In this document: one piece after another, positions 7,802 to 15,781 of the stretch
How positions within the stretch are numbered: position 1 is the first letter of the stretch
Layout of the letters: every line of letters starts with the position of its first letter
DNA from: CAYZBM01 sp964476705
Lineage (GTDB): Bacteria; Pseudomonadota; Alphaproteobacteria; Rickettsiales; UBA6187
NCBI GenBank assembly: GCA_964476705.1
Contig: CAYZBM010000023.1
Span: forward strand, 1-24,176
Direction of reading: 5' to 3'
DNA: 24,176 nucleotides
Program-made: the position numbers and the translations under genes
The notes under the pieces: generated by a model
Told to the model about the DNA's origin: nothing
The model's database searches: none
The model's input: only the letters and a program-made list of their open reading frames with translations

Positions 7802-8665
7802 TTATTTAAATACCACGGTCTTTTTATCATTTAGCAAAACTCGTCTTTCAACTAAATATTCTAAAGCCCTAGCAAGTACTAATGATTCTACACTTTTACC
7901 CAAAGCTAATAAACGCTCTGGTGTATAAGAATGATCAACTCTAGTTACTTCTTGCTCAATAATTGGTCCCTCATCTAGCTCATTTGAAACAAAATGAGCG
8001 GTAGCACCAATTAATTTAACACCCTTATCATAAGCTTGCTGGTAAGGCTTAGCACCTTTAAAGCCTGGTAAAAAAGAATGATGAATATTTATAGCCTTAC
8101 CATAAATTTTATCTACAAAAACCGAACGTAATACTTGCATATATCGGGCTAAAACCAACAGATCTATTTGATTTTTTTGCATCAATTCAAAAATTTTAGT
8201 TTCTTGCTCAATTCGGTTATCTTCAGTAACCGGTAAATAATGAAAAGGTATATTATACCATTTAACCATAGTGCTTAAATCTTGGTGATTTGATACCACT
8301 CCCATAATATCAGCTTTTAATAAACCTGAAGCCCAACGATGTAAGATTTCATTTAAACAATGACTTTCTTTTGAGACCATAAGTAATAATCTAGGCCTAG
8401 TATTAACATCATAAATTTTATATTCCATACCATAATTAAAAGCCACAGATTCAAACTTACTTTGTAATTGCTCGGCACTACTTGTTCTTCCACTATGCTC
8501 AAATACGGTGCGCATAAAAAATTTACCTGTTGAACTATCCCCCCACTGGGCTGATTCAACGATAAAACATTGATTATCTTTTAAAAATCCAGAAACTTCG
8601 GCCACAATACCGATAATATCTTGGCAAGAGAGAGTTAATATATAACGTTTAGCATCTAATGACAT
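7802..8665 (-). CDS. purU: Formyltetrahydrofolate deformylase
   Basis: PurU hydrolyses 10-formyl-tetrahydrofolate to formate and tetrahydrofolate, balancing the C1 folate pool. The 287 residues show the expected two domains. An N-terminal ACT domain (about 6-85, opening YILTLSCQDIIGIVA) is the usual regulatory module. A C-terminal formyltransferase-fold hydrolase domain follows (about 90-280). The catalytic Asn-His-Asp triad is visible as N193 and H195 in INIHHSFLPGFKGA and D231 in SNELDEGPIIEQ. It is the first gene of a minus-strand pair with nadC. The glycine-cleavage operon 10 kb away makes the methylene-tetrahydrofolate that feeds the same pool, which makes a functional link likely. PurU is uncommon in the most reduced intracellular genomes. 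Confidence 0.96.
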   Translation of the reverse strand: MSLDAKRYILTLSCQDIIGIVAEVSGFLKDNQCFIVESAQWGDSSTGKFFMRTVFEHSGRTSSAEQLQSKFESVAFNYGMEYKIYDVNTRPRLLLMVSKESHCLNEILHRWASGLLKADIMGVVSNHQDLSTMVKWYNIPFHYLPVTEDNRIEQETKIFELMQKNQIDLLVLARYMQVLRSVFVDKIYGKAINIHHSFLPGFKGAKPYQQAYDKGVKLIGATAHFVSNELDEGPIIEQEVTRVDHSYTPERLLALGKSVESLVLARALEYLVERRVLLNDKKTVVFK

Positions 8666-8732
8666 TTAATAACCTTTAAATAATCTAGCTTAATAATCTT
8701 AATAAGAATGCTATATATCTATAAGCATAAAG

Positions 8733-8761
8733 CTCATATTTCAACCAAAATAAGATATAAT
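8733..8761 (+). promoter_or_regulatory. Possible sigma-70 promoter for ribH-nusB-thiL
   Basis: A perfect TATAAT at 8756-8761 lies 17 bases after CTCATA (8733-8738, a poor -35, 3 of 6 matches). Transcription would start near 8768, a short distance before ribH, in the gap between purU and ribH, which are transcribed divergently. The AT-rich background makes chance matches common. Confidence 0.35.
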
Positions 8762-8840
8762 TTATGACTATTTACTTGTAACCTAGATTATATATATGTA
8801 TAAACCAATATCCTTTAAACCAATTAATCCACTGATATTT

Positions 8841-9266
8841 ATGAAAAAAATACTAATAATAGTTGCAGACTTCTATAAAGATATAGGACAAAACTTACAA
8901 CAAGCCGCTATAGAGGCCTTAAATGAAGCCGGATATAGGCATGACATTATAGTAGTTCCCGGCTGTTTTGAACTGCCCAGCGCGTTAAGTATGGTACTAG
9001 CTAGCAATAGGCAATATGCTGGTTTTATCGCCTTAGGTTGTGTAATTAAAGGTGAAACTTCCCATTATGATTATGTTTGCGGGGAAAGTGCTAGAGGTCT
9101 TAGTCAAATCGCCATAGAAAAGAAAATTGCTTTAGGTTTTGGCGTTATAACTGCTAATAATAAAGAGCAAGCCAACGCTAGATGTCAAAATAATGCAAAA
9201 AATTATGGGACAAAAGCTGCAAAAACCTGTATTGAGATGTTAAAAATTAAAGAAAGTTTAGCATAA
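8841..9266 (+). CDS. ribH: 6,7-dimethyl-8-ribityllumazine synthase
   Basis: RibH condenses the ribityl-aminouracil intermediate with dihydroxybutanone phosphate, the penultimate step of riboflavin synthesis, usually as a large oligomer. Conserved blocks are ILIIVADFY at the N-terminus, the VPGCFELPSAL block, and GCVIKGETSHYDYVC with the catalytic His (residue 75). Counted from the ATG at 8841 the protein has 141 residues. That fits alphaproteobacterial homologues, which begin just before the first beta strand. An upstream in-frame ATG at 8796 would add 15 residues; neither start has a clear ribosome-binding site, so the choice is not firm. The stop codon directly abuts the nusB ATG, and the ribH-nusB pairing is common in bacteria. 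Confidence 0.95.
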   Translation: MKKILIIVADFYKDIGQNLQQAAIEALNEAGYRHDIIVVPGCFELPSALSMVLASNRQYAGFIALGCVIKGETSHYDYVCGESARGLSQIAIEKKIALGFGVITANNKEQANARCQNNAKNYGTKAAKTCIEMLKIKESLA

Positions 9267-9767
9267 ATGACCGAAAACCAGCAAGATCCTAATCAAGATA
9301 TTAGTAATGAAATAAGCAATGAGATAAACAAAGCTCACAGCAAAAGTGAAGCAAGATTAGCTGCCGTTGAAGCTTTATTTTCACTACAAATAGATAGTGA
9401 TAAAAGAACCGCCAAACATGCTTTAGCTGACATCTTAGAATATTATAAAGAAGATGAAATTGATGCAAAACCTAACAAAAAATTCCTCGAAAAAATCGTA
9501 TGGGGTGTAACCGAACATCAAGAAAATATTGATGAGTTAATTAGCAAACATTTAAGTCTAGAATGGAAATTAAATCGGCTAAATCTTATAGTCCAAGCTA
9601 TATTACGCGCGGCAGTTTTTGAATTATCAGCTGCTGAAATATCTCATAAAGTTATTATTAATGAATATATTGATGTGGCTAAATGTTTTTGCGATGATAC
9701 CGATGTGGCTTTTATTAATGGAATTTTAGATAATATTGCTGGGTTTTTAAGTAAAGATAAAGCTTAA
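9267..9767 (+). CDS. nusB: Transcription antitermination factor NusB
   Basis: NusB binds boxA RNA with NusE (S10) in the antitermination complex for rRNA operons. The all-helical family pattern is visible from EARLAAVEALFSLQ (about residue 28) through LNRLNLIVQAILRAAVFEL to VINEYIDVAKCF and AFINGILDNIA. The protein has 166 residues; the first 27 are a polar Asn/Glu/Gln-rich extension (with NEISNEIN) beyond the usual start, probably disordered. The ATG follows the ribH stop with no gap, so translational coupling is likely, and thiL follows after 11 bases. Confidence 0.95.
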   Translation: MTENQQDPNQDISNEISNEINKAHSKSEARLAAVEALFSLQIDSDKRTAKHALADILEYYKEDEIDAKPNKKFLEKIVWGVTEHQENIDELISKHLSLEWKLNRLNLIVQAILRAAVFELSAAEISHKVIINEYIDVAKCFCDDTDVAFINGILDNIAGFLSKDKA

Positions 9768-9778
9768 ATAGATGATTT

Positions 9779-10756
9779 ATGCAAGAATTTGACATAATCA
9801 ATAATCTGCTAAAACCTTTAAGCCAAGGCTATAAGCCCGCTTTAAATTTAAGTGATGATGCTGCCATATTAAAAAATCCCCGCAAAAATTATGAGTTAGT
9901 AATTACTAAAGATGTAATTGCCGAAAATATTCATTTTCTAAAAACTGACCCTGCCGAAACTATTGCCTATAAATTACTTGGGGTAAATCTTTCTGATTTA
10001 GCCGCTATGGGCGCTAAACCACTTTATTATCTAATGGGCTTACAATTAAATAAAAATACTAGTGAAAAATGGTTAAATGATTTTATTTACGGCTTTAAAC
10101 AAGCCTTAAAAGAATATGGGGGCAATTTAATTGGTGGCGATACTATTGTTCAAGAAGGACCTATAGCTTTAAGCCTAACTGCAATTGGTGAAGTTAAAAA
10201 AAATCAAGCCTTACTTAGAAGCCAAGCTAAAATTGGTGATTTAATTTATGTAACTGGTACAATTGGTGATAGTGGCTTGGGCCTTAAAATTTTACAAAAT
10301 AAACTTAACTTAAAGCCTATCACCAAAAAAGAACAAACTTATTTAGTTAACCGCTATAGGCAACCTACTCCCAGACTTTTTATTGGCCAAAAATTAGTAA
10401 AAATAGCTAATTCTTGTATGGATATTTCAGATGGTCTAGTTGCCGACTTAAAACATATTTGCGATGAATCTAAAGTAGGTGCTGAAATTTATTTAAGCAA
10501 TATTCCATTATCTAAAGCCGCAATTAAAGCTAATCCAACTATTGAAGATATAATTAGCTTTGGTGATGATTACGAACTTTTATTTACGGTAAGTCCCAAA
10601 AATATTAATAAGCTTAAATCTTTAAAAAATAAAACGGATATTCAAATTACTCAAATTGGAATTATTACCAAAAAAAGCAACTCAAATATCCGTTTTTTAA
10701 ATAAGGATAAAATTATGAACATAACCCGTAAAGGTTATGAGCATAATATAACTTAA
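9779..10756 (+). CDS. thiL: Thiamine-monophosphate kinase
   Basis: ThiL phosphorylates thiamine monophosphate to thiamine diphosphate, the active cofactor, using ATP and Mg2+. The 325 residues are of normal length for this PurM/ThiL-fold enzyme. The metal/ATP acidic residues are present in LSDDAAIL (D26, D27), TKDV (D45), LSDLAAMGA (D73) and GGDT (D121). MDISDGL at 214-220 and the family-diagnostic FGDDYELLF at 261-269 are also intact. It is the third gene of ribH-nusB-thiL. No thiamine synthesis genes are nearby, so it may act on salvaged or host-derived thiamine phosphate; this is inference. Its TAA stop overlaps the stop of the convergent gene. Confidence 0.96.
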   Translation: MQEFDIINNLLKPLSQGYKPALNLSDDAAILKNPRKNYELVITKDVIAENIHFLKTDPAETIAYKLLGVNLSDLAAMGAKPLYYLMGLQLNKNTSEKWLNDFIYGFKQALKEYGGNLIGGDTIVQEGPIALSLTAIGEVKKNQALLRSQAKIGDLIYVTGTIGDSGLGLKILQNKLNLKPITKKEQTYLVNRYRQPTPRLFIGQKLVKIANSCMDISDGLVADLKHICDESKVGAEIYLSNIPLSKAAIKANPTIEDIISFGDDYELLFTVSPKNINKLKSLKNKTDIQITQIGIITKKSNSNIRFLNKDKIMNITRKGYEHNIT

Positions 10757-12750
10757 GATCTTCCTACTGCGCCGTCAGGGCTTTTAGGAGAATCAGATCT
10801 TGATCTTTCTATCTCTTCAATAAAAGCATCATCTAGATCTTGTTTAGGAGGAGATCCAGCTTTGCTTTCTTGTTCATTTTCTAAATCACTATCCGAAAGA
10901 TCCTCTGGATCAGTAAAATAACCCCCACCAATAGAAAAACGACCAGTAGCTACAACTCTTATGGCTTTTGCAGCTTCATCAATACCAAATTCAGTATCAC
11001 TACTCACTCTTCTATCTTGGGCATTAATACTAGTTCTACTTCCTGATTCTCCAACTCCACAAAAGGCTGAATTTAAAGAATCTCTCATATGAAGCTCATC
11101 TGCGCGAACATTAGCAGGTTTTATAGATTCAGCTACTACAGCAACACTTAAATCTAAACTTTTAGCTGCTGCGGCTATTGCCTCTATACCGACTACAGTT
11201 TCAACCACTCTAGTTTGTTTAGTTGTTACTTTACTTCTTAATCCAGTCGCTCTTGCTGCGACAGACCCAGCAACAGTAGTTAAAGATGGAGATGGAGTAT
11301 TTGCACGAAAATTTGGAGATAAAGGTCTAAAGTCGGTCTCAGGATCAGGCGATCCAGGAATTGGCGATAGACCACCGGCGCGAGGATCAGGAGATAAAGA
11401 TCTACCAACGACTCTTTCTCTTGTTTCTGCAAATTTTTTTAAATTATGAACCGCAATTAATCGACGAATATTTTCTTGGACACCCCCCTCCTTATTTCCC
11501 GGTTGCACAGAACTAGAATCAGCAAGAACCTGACCTCTTGTTTGTTCTATCTTCAGTAAAACACCAGCAGCTTTTAAAGCCTCACTGTCAAGCTCAGAAA
11601 GCGTACGAGTCATTCTTTTGATTTTTTTTATTCTGCTATCTAGCTCTTTTTTATATGCAGCAATTACTTCCTTAGAAGGAATATTAATTTCTGACTTTTC
11701 AGATTCTTGTTTTAATTCCGATATTTTTTTAAAAACAGCAAATTTAGAAGATAAAAATTTATCTCTTTCTCCATCAAGACAAGCATCTAAATATTCATCT
11801 GAATTTAAAACTTCGATATATTCAGAAATATTAATTCCATAAAAATCTTTACTCTCTTCTACTAAAATATCAAAACTAGAGCTTTTACGCCTTCCAGCTT
11901 GTTTAGCCTTAGATACATCCATAGGCCTAATGGTTCCTAAGTCAAATCCATTTTGCGCTAACATATCTAACAATATAAATTTATTTATAGATCTTATTGC
12001 TAATTCATCCTGATCATATTTTTCATCACCTGTATGCTCTTTATACGCTACAGGCATAGTAAGAAATAAAGACAATATAGTATCTTTATTCATATAAAGA
12101 TGAGCATCATTTACAACTACTCCTTGAGCTAATAATTCCTTTATTTCTTTTACATGTTGCGGAAATTCATTAGATAGTAAATCAGCAGGGTCATTTCTTT
12201 TTTCAAATATATTTCTAAAACTATCTTGTGAACTCTTATGAGCAAGACCTTTAGATTTATCTGAATTTTCTTTTCTGATTTGAGCTATTTTTTCTTTTTC
12301 TAGAGAAGATAGTGTTGGATTTGAAAATCCTCCTAATATCTCAGTAGTATCTTTCTTATAATTAATAATTTCTGCACCCATAGCTAATAGAGCGGTTTTC
12401 TTATCTTCCGATACAAAAAATAAATTTTTCGGCTCTCCTCTTAGCCCTCCATCTACCAGATCAAGCAAAAATTTACCTTTAACGTTAGTTTCAGTAGGAC
12501 AACCAGCTTTTAATAATAATTTAAATTTTTCTACCGCATCTTTGGCAGTAGGATTTGCAATAATAGCCTGCGCAACTGGTAAAAGTTGTTCATGTCTATA
12601 AAAAAAACCTCTATTTATAAGTGCCGTTAAATATTGAATATCACCGTCTAAAATAGACGGCATAATATCCTTTAAAAATAATCGTTCATTTTTATAAAAG
12701 CTACCGGGATATTCCTCTTTAGTAATTTCTACTTCTCTTGCTGCACTCAT
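10753..12750 (-). CDS. Tandem paralogue A: ankyrin-like protein with disordered C-terminal half, 665 aa
   Basis: I do not recognise a named family. The start at 12750 is chosen by comparison with the paralogue just upstream: both begin MSAARE behind the same AGAGAG ribosome-binding site (an upstream ATG at 12771 adds seven unmatched residues). Residues 1 to about 325 align along their length with paralogue B. They contain degenerate ankyrin-like helix pairs: DIQYLTALINRGFF, FKLLLKAGCPTETN, IKELLAQGVVVND and LLDMLAQNGFDLG. A basic helical stretch follows (about 355-450). Then comes a Ser/Pro-rich linker (SPDPRAGGLSPIPGSPDP), an Ala-rich helix and an acidic Ser/Asp-rich tail. There is no signal peptide, membrane segment or catalytic motif. 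This layout suggests a protein-binding role, possibly a secreted effector; that is inference. Confidence 0.75.
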   Translation of the reverse strand: MSAAREVEITKEEYPGSFYKNERLFLKDIMPSILDGDIQYLTALINRGFFYRHEQLLPVAQAIIANPTAKDAVEKFKLLLKAGCPTETNVKGKFLLDLVDGGLRGEPKNLFFVSEDKKTALLAMGAEIINYKKDTTEILGGFSNPTLSSLEKEKIAQIRKENSDKSKGLAHKSSQDSFRNIFEKRNDPADLLSNEFPQHVKEIKELLAQGVVVNDAHLYMNKDTILSLFLTMPVAYKEHTGDEKYDQDELAIRSINKFILLDMLAQNGFDLGTIRPMDVSKAKQAGRRKSSSFDILVEESKDFYGINISEYIEVLNSDEYLDACLDGERDKFLSSKFAVFKKISELKQESEKSEINIPSKEVIAAYKKELDSRIKKIKRMTRTLSELDSEALKAAGVLLKIEQTRGQVLADSSSVQPGNKEGGVQENIRRLIAVHNLKKFAETRERVVGRSLSPDPRAGGLSPIPGSPDPETDFRPLSPNFRANTPSPSLTTVAGSVAARATGLRSKVTTKQTRVVETVVGIEAIAAAAKSLDLSVAVVAESIKPANVRADELHMRDSLNSAFCGVGESGSRTSINAQDRRVSSDTEFGIDEAAKAIRVVATGRFSIGGGYFTDPEDLSDSDLENEQESKAGSPPKQDLDDAFIEEIERSRSDSPKSPDGAVGRS

Positions 12751-12846
12751 ACAAACTCTCTTTAAATACAAATTAATGATTAATAAATTTTTATACGACT
12801 TTAATGTTATAAAGCTGTATATGTTTGGTTAAATTAATGGTTAAAA

Positions 12847-14580
12847 TTATTTTCTGTCTTTTTTTTCAGGACCTTTACCTTGAGAAGTAGCTTTAGCTTT
12901 GTCTAATCTTTCAGGCACGTCATCATCATTCTCAACAACTCCTGAACGAGCTAGAATAGCTGCTTCTGAAGCCCTAGCAGAATGCTCTGGATTTTTTTCT
13001 AGATCCATACTATCTACATCAATTGAAGGCCTATCATTCTCGCCACGAGTTCTTTTTGATGGACTATCATCATTATTTGTATCTGCACTTACGTCTGCAG
13101 CTGCAGAAGCTGCTGCTATGAATCCCTCATTAGGTTTTTCTCTTCGAATAAATGCTTCTCTTCTTTGTATTGAAGAATTTTCTGGGGATATACGAAACAA
13201 TCTTTGTTCTTCAATTTCTTTTTGCCTTTTAGCCTCTTGCTCTAGTCTTAATTGTTCCAATCTTGGGTCATTAGCATCAACTATATCTGATATCGCTCTA
13301 GTAAAAACAGGTCTAACATCTCTAGTAACAACAGATCTAACATTTTGAATACTCGAAGATCCAGGATCTTTAGGATCACTCATAGCATCTACTTGTTCAG
13401 GACTAGCAAATTTTAAATCTGTATATGGAGTTTGAGTAACTGAACTTACAGGAGTTACAGTTTGACCCGCTCTTGCCGGAATAACACCAGTAGCAGAAGG
13501 TGTGTGCGTTTGATAATTACTCATAGCAGCTACTTGTTCAGGACTAGCAAATGTAAAATCTGTATATGGAGTTACAGCTTGAGCCGCTCTTGCCGGACTA
13601 GCATCAGCCGGACCAGCTGCAGATTCACCACCACCAGACTTTGGTAAAGATGACACCTTGCCTTCAATATAATTATCTAAATAACTAGAGCCTCTTCCTG
13701 TTTTACAAGCATTTAAATATTCATCAGAACGCAAACCTTCGATAAGTTTTGCAATATTATATGTGTAGTCAGCGTCCTTAAAAAAATTAAGTATTTTTAC
13801 ATCACCAATAGAGCCAAAATCTGCTCCATGTTGAGCTAAAAGCATGATTAAGCTTTTTTTACGTATAGATCTTGTAACAGGCTTACCTAAATTATCATTT
13901 TTAGAAGTTCTTGTAATATCATCTTTTGCATGTTCTACCGATATAGGATTACTAAGTAACGGAACTAAAATACTCTCGCCATTACTGCGATTATTATTTA
14001 CTATCACTCCATTTTTTAATAAGTCTTTTATTCTTTTAAACTGTTCGTTATACGTGTTAGAAAGTAGATCAGCGTTATCTTTAGCAAAAAAAGTTATAAA
14101 TTCTTCTTGTCTAGTTCTATAACTATTTTCAGATGATTTAGTTTTTTGTTTATTTTCTAACTCTCCTAAATCCTTTGCAATATTTTCAACTTCTTTTAAA
14201 AATTCTAATTCAGATTTTTTTTTCTCTTTAAGCTCTATTTTTTCAAAAAATTTAACTGCATTTTCTTTCTGTTTTTCTTTTAATATCTCAACCAATAAGA
14301 CCTCTGTACCATCAATATTCGCTTTGAGTGGACAACCAGCACTAAATAATAATTTTATTTTATTTAAACGATCAATACTTTGAGGACTTTCAACAAGAGC
14401 TCTAGCAACTTCTAGATATTTTCCATCTTGATGAAAAAAACCTCTATTTATAAGCGCTGTTAAATATTCAATATTACCTTCTAAAATATTCGGCATAATA
14501 TCTTTTAGATATAACCTGCTATTATTATAAAATAGTCCTGGATAATCTTCTAAAGTAATTTCTTCTCTTGCTGCGCTCAT
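12847..14580 (-). CDS. Tandem paralogue B: ankyrin-like protein with repetitive disordered C-terminal half, 577 aa
   Basis: The N-terminal 305 residues are homologous to paralogue A (shared YPG(L/S)FY, LKDIMP, YLTALINRGFF, ADLLSN, GV(I/V)VN and SDEYLxAC). They include ankyrin-like helices at about 38-53, 75-87, 182-196 and 243-258. Residues 105-150 are Lys/Glu-rich and probably coiled coil. The C-terminal half is low in hydrophobics. It has a 47-residue tandem repeat around FASPEQVxAMS (344 and 391), a second coiled-coil stretch (440-465), a basic SPSKRTR at 506-512 and a charged end. No signal peptide or membrane segment is seen. The start has a GAGAGAG ribosome-binding site. It lies 96 bases upstream of paralogue A and behind the bamE terminator, so it probably has its own promoter. 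Function unknown; a host-directed effector is a hypothesis. Confidence 0.75.
   Translation of the reverse strand: MSAAREEITLEDYPGLFYNNSRLYLKDIMPNILEGNIEYLTALINRGFFHQDGKYLEVARALVESPQSIDRLNKIKLLFSAGCPLKANIDGTEVLLVEILKEKQKENAVKFFEKIELKEKKKSELEFLKEVENIAKDLGELENKQKTKSSENSYRTRQEEFITFFAKDNADLLSNTYNEQFKRIKDLLKNGVIVNNNRSNGESILVPLLSNPISVEHAKDDITRTSKNDNLGKPVTRSIRKKSLIMLLAQHGADFGSIGDVKILNFFKDADYTYNIAKLIEGLRSDEYLNACKTGRGSSYLDNYIEGKVSSLPKSGGGESAAGPADASPARAAQAVTPYTDFTFASPEQVAAMSNYQTHTPSATGVIPARAGQTVTPVSSVTQTPYTDLKFASPEQVDAMSDPKDPGSSSIQNVRSVVTRDVRPVFTRAISDIVDANDPRLEQLRLEQEAKRQKEIEEQRLFRISPENSSIQRREAFIRREKPNEGFIAAASAAADVSADTNNDDSPSKRTRGENDRPSIDVDSMDLEKNPEHSARASEAAILARSGVVENDDDVPERLDKAKATSQGKGPEKKDRK
13381..13597 (-). 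repeat. Direct repeat with 141-bp period inside paralogue B
   Basis: On the plus strand a block beginning CATAGCA then ACTTGTTCAGGACTAGCAAA occurs at 13381 and again at 13522, 141 bases apart. It encodes the FASPEQVxAMS repeat and the preceding TPYTD. The first copy (plus-strand order) carries a 24-base in-frame insertion before the shared GCTCTTGCCGG end, which is how the two units differ. Confidence 0.8.
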
Positions 14581-14727
14581 AAAACTCTCTCTACATCCAC
14601 AAATTAATAATTCATTAATCTTTGTACGAGACTTATATATTAATAAATTAAAGAAGTAAAGGGGTAATAGTTATTAAATTAATAGTTGAAATTAAACCTA
14701 TGAAATATAATGATAATTACAAAATAC

Positions 14728-14767
14728 AAAAAAAGGCAATTATGTTGGTGCATAATTGCCCTTTTTT
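14728..14767 (-). terminator. Intrinsic terminator of bamE (potentially bidirectional)
   Basis: A perfect 10-bp stem GGCAATTATG / CATAATTGCC (14735-14744 and 14751-14760) has a 6-base loop TTGGTG. It is flanked by seven A residues on the left and a T-run on the right, so each strand reads a stem followed by U's. It lies 60 bases past the bamE stop on the minus strand and separates bamE from paralogue B. This is the best terminator in the window. Confidence 0.9.
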
Positions 14768-14827
14768 ATTTAGTATAAAATAAGGTAAAGGATTCTAAGA
14801 TTTTATCTCACAAACTTAATGAAAAAC

Positions 14828-15295
14828 TTAACTTCTTGGATCAGCCGCATTTCTGTGACCCTTACTGCTAAATCTGCCAACATTGCCCAATAGCTGATTA
14901 ACTAGGCTGATCTCATGACCTTCAGTTGGAGTTATATCTTTAGTCATCGCTATATTTTTAGCTCTGTTTTTATCGTAAGTTTCAACCTTAGTAACATTCT
15001 GATTTGTAAAGCTAATAGCTACAATTTTTTGTTCTTGTAATCTTGGCTCAAAAAAAGCTTTTCTGACATATTCACGACTAATATAGTACCAAGTTTCTTC
15101 ACCAAAAAATGATTTAGTTGAAGGAGAGCCTAATTTACCCAGCACCATTTCTTTAGTAGTTGTACCAGGAACTATAGTATTTAGGTCTTTTTCAGCAAAA
15201 TTATAGCCAACATCATCTATATTTTTAATACAAGATGTAAGTAAAACCAGCAATAAAACCGCTAAAATCCTAGTGTTTTTAAGTATTTCTCTCAT
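14828..15295 (-). CDS. bamE: Outer membrane assembly lipoprotein BamE (SmpA/OmlA family)
   Basis: BamE is a small periplasm-facing lipoprotein of the BAM complex, which inserts beta-barrel proteins into the outer membrane. The ATG at 15295 is preferred over 15331: AGGA lies six bases before it and the signal peptide then has normal length. A hydrophobic stretch (ILAVLLLVLLTSC) ends in a good lipobox, LTSC. The mature part shows the family core: GTTTKEMVLGKLGSPS followed by GEETWYYIS. The length (155 residues) fits alphaproteobacterial members; the final 40 residues are a polar tail. It diverges from rpmF across 177 bases, the usual arrangement next to rpmF/plsX in this class, and ends at a strong intrinsic terminator. 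Confidence 0.93.
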   Translation of the reverse strand: MREILKNTRILAVLLLVLLTSCIKNIDDVGYNFAEKDLNTIVPGTTTKEMVLGKLGSPSTKSFFGEETWYYISREYVRKAFFEPRLQEQKIVAISFTNQNVTKVETYDKNRAKNIAMTKDITPTEGHEISLVNQLLGNVGRFSSKGHRNAADPRS

Positions 15296-15472
15296 ATTAG
15301 TTCCTAAAAAATGTTTAAACAAAGCAATCAATTTATATTTTTTTGTAGATTTTTGGTAAAAACTATATTATAAGGTCCAGCCTTAAATAAAAGAAGTTTT
15401 TTAATTAGTTTTAAATTATTTAGTTAGAAAACACAAACATAAAAAATAATGAAAGCCCTGGGTATATAAGTT

Positions 15473-15706
15473 ATGGCAGTTCCTAAGAAGAAGACCTCAC
15501 AATCAAAACGTAACATGCGCCGTTCTCATCACGCGTTAAAAGTTATCAATATAGTTCTAGATCCAGAAACTGGTGAGCCAAAATTGCCTCATCATATTTG
15601 CAGCAATGGTACTTACGGTAAAAGAAAAGTAATTATCGATGCTAGCACTATTGATGCCGAAGAAAATACTGGCGACAATACCGCTAAAAAATCTAAAAAA
15701 GCATAA
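15473..15706 (+). CDS. rpmF: 50S ribosomal protein L32
   Basis: A structural protein of the large ribosomal subunit. The start MAVPKKKTSQSKRNMRRSHH is diagnostic for L32, followed by a conserved core with LPHHICSNGTYGKR. It has 77 residues including an Ala/Lys-rich tail after the usual end. The zinc-type four-cysteine set of some L32 proteins is absent (only one Cys), as is normal for many proteobacteria. It begins the plus-strand series rpmF-plsX-fabH, 75 bases before plsX. The DUF177 (YceD) gene that often precedes rpmF is not seen in the 177-base gap behind it. Confidence 0.97.
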   Translation: MAVPKKKTSQSKRNMRRSHHALKVINIVLDPETGEPKLPHHICSNGTYGKRKVIIDASTIDAEENTGDNTAKKSKKA

Positions 15707-15781
15707 TTTTATAGATTGTAGGATAGTTAATCCTGCATAAAGACTTGTCATTTAGCAAAATTAATAATATATCTAATCTCC

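Noticed and set aside
12829..12847. TTAA-rich stretch between the paralogues as a CtrA site
   Set aside because: The TTAA half-sites are 8 bases apart or overlapping, never 7, and the region is simply AT-rich.
12899..13348. 149-residue open frame on the plus strand inside paralogue B
   Set aside because: Antisense to a well-supported gene, Ser/Leu-rich composition typical of a complementary-strand shadow, no ribosome-binding site.
13462..13647. 61-residue Arg/Ser/Cys-rich frame on the plus strand
   Set aside because: Shadow of the 141-bp repeat in paralogue B; the composition is that of an out-of-frame translation.
15557..15751. 64-residue minus-strand frame over rpmF
   Set aside because: Antisense to the clear L32 gene with no start signal.
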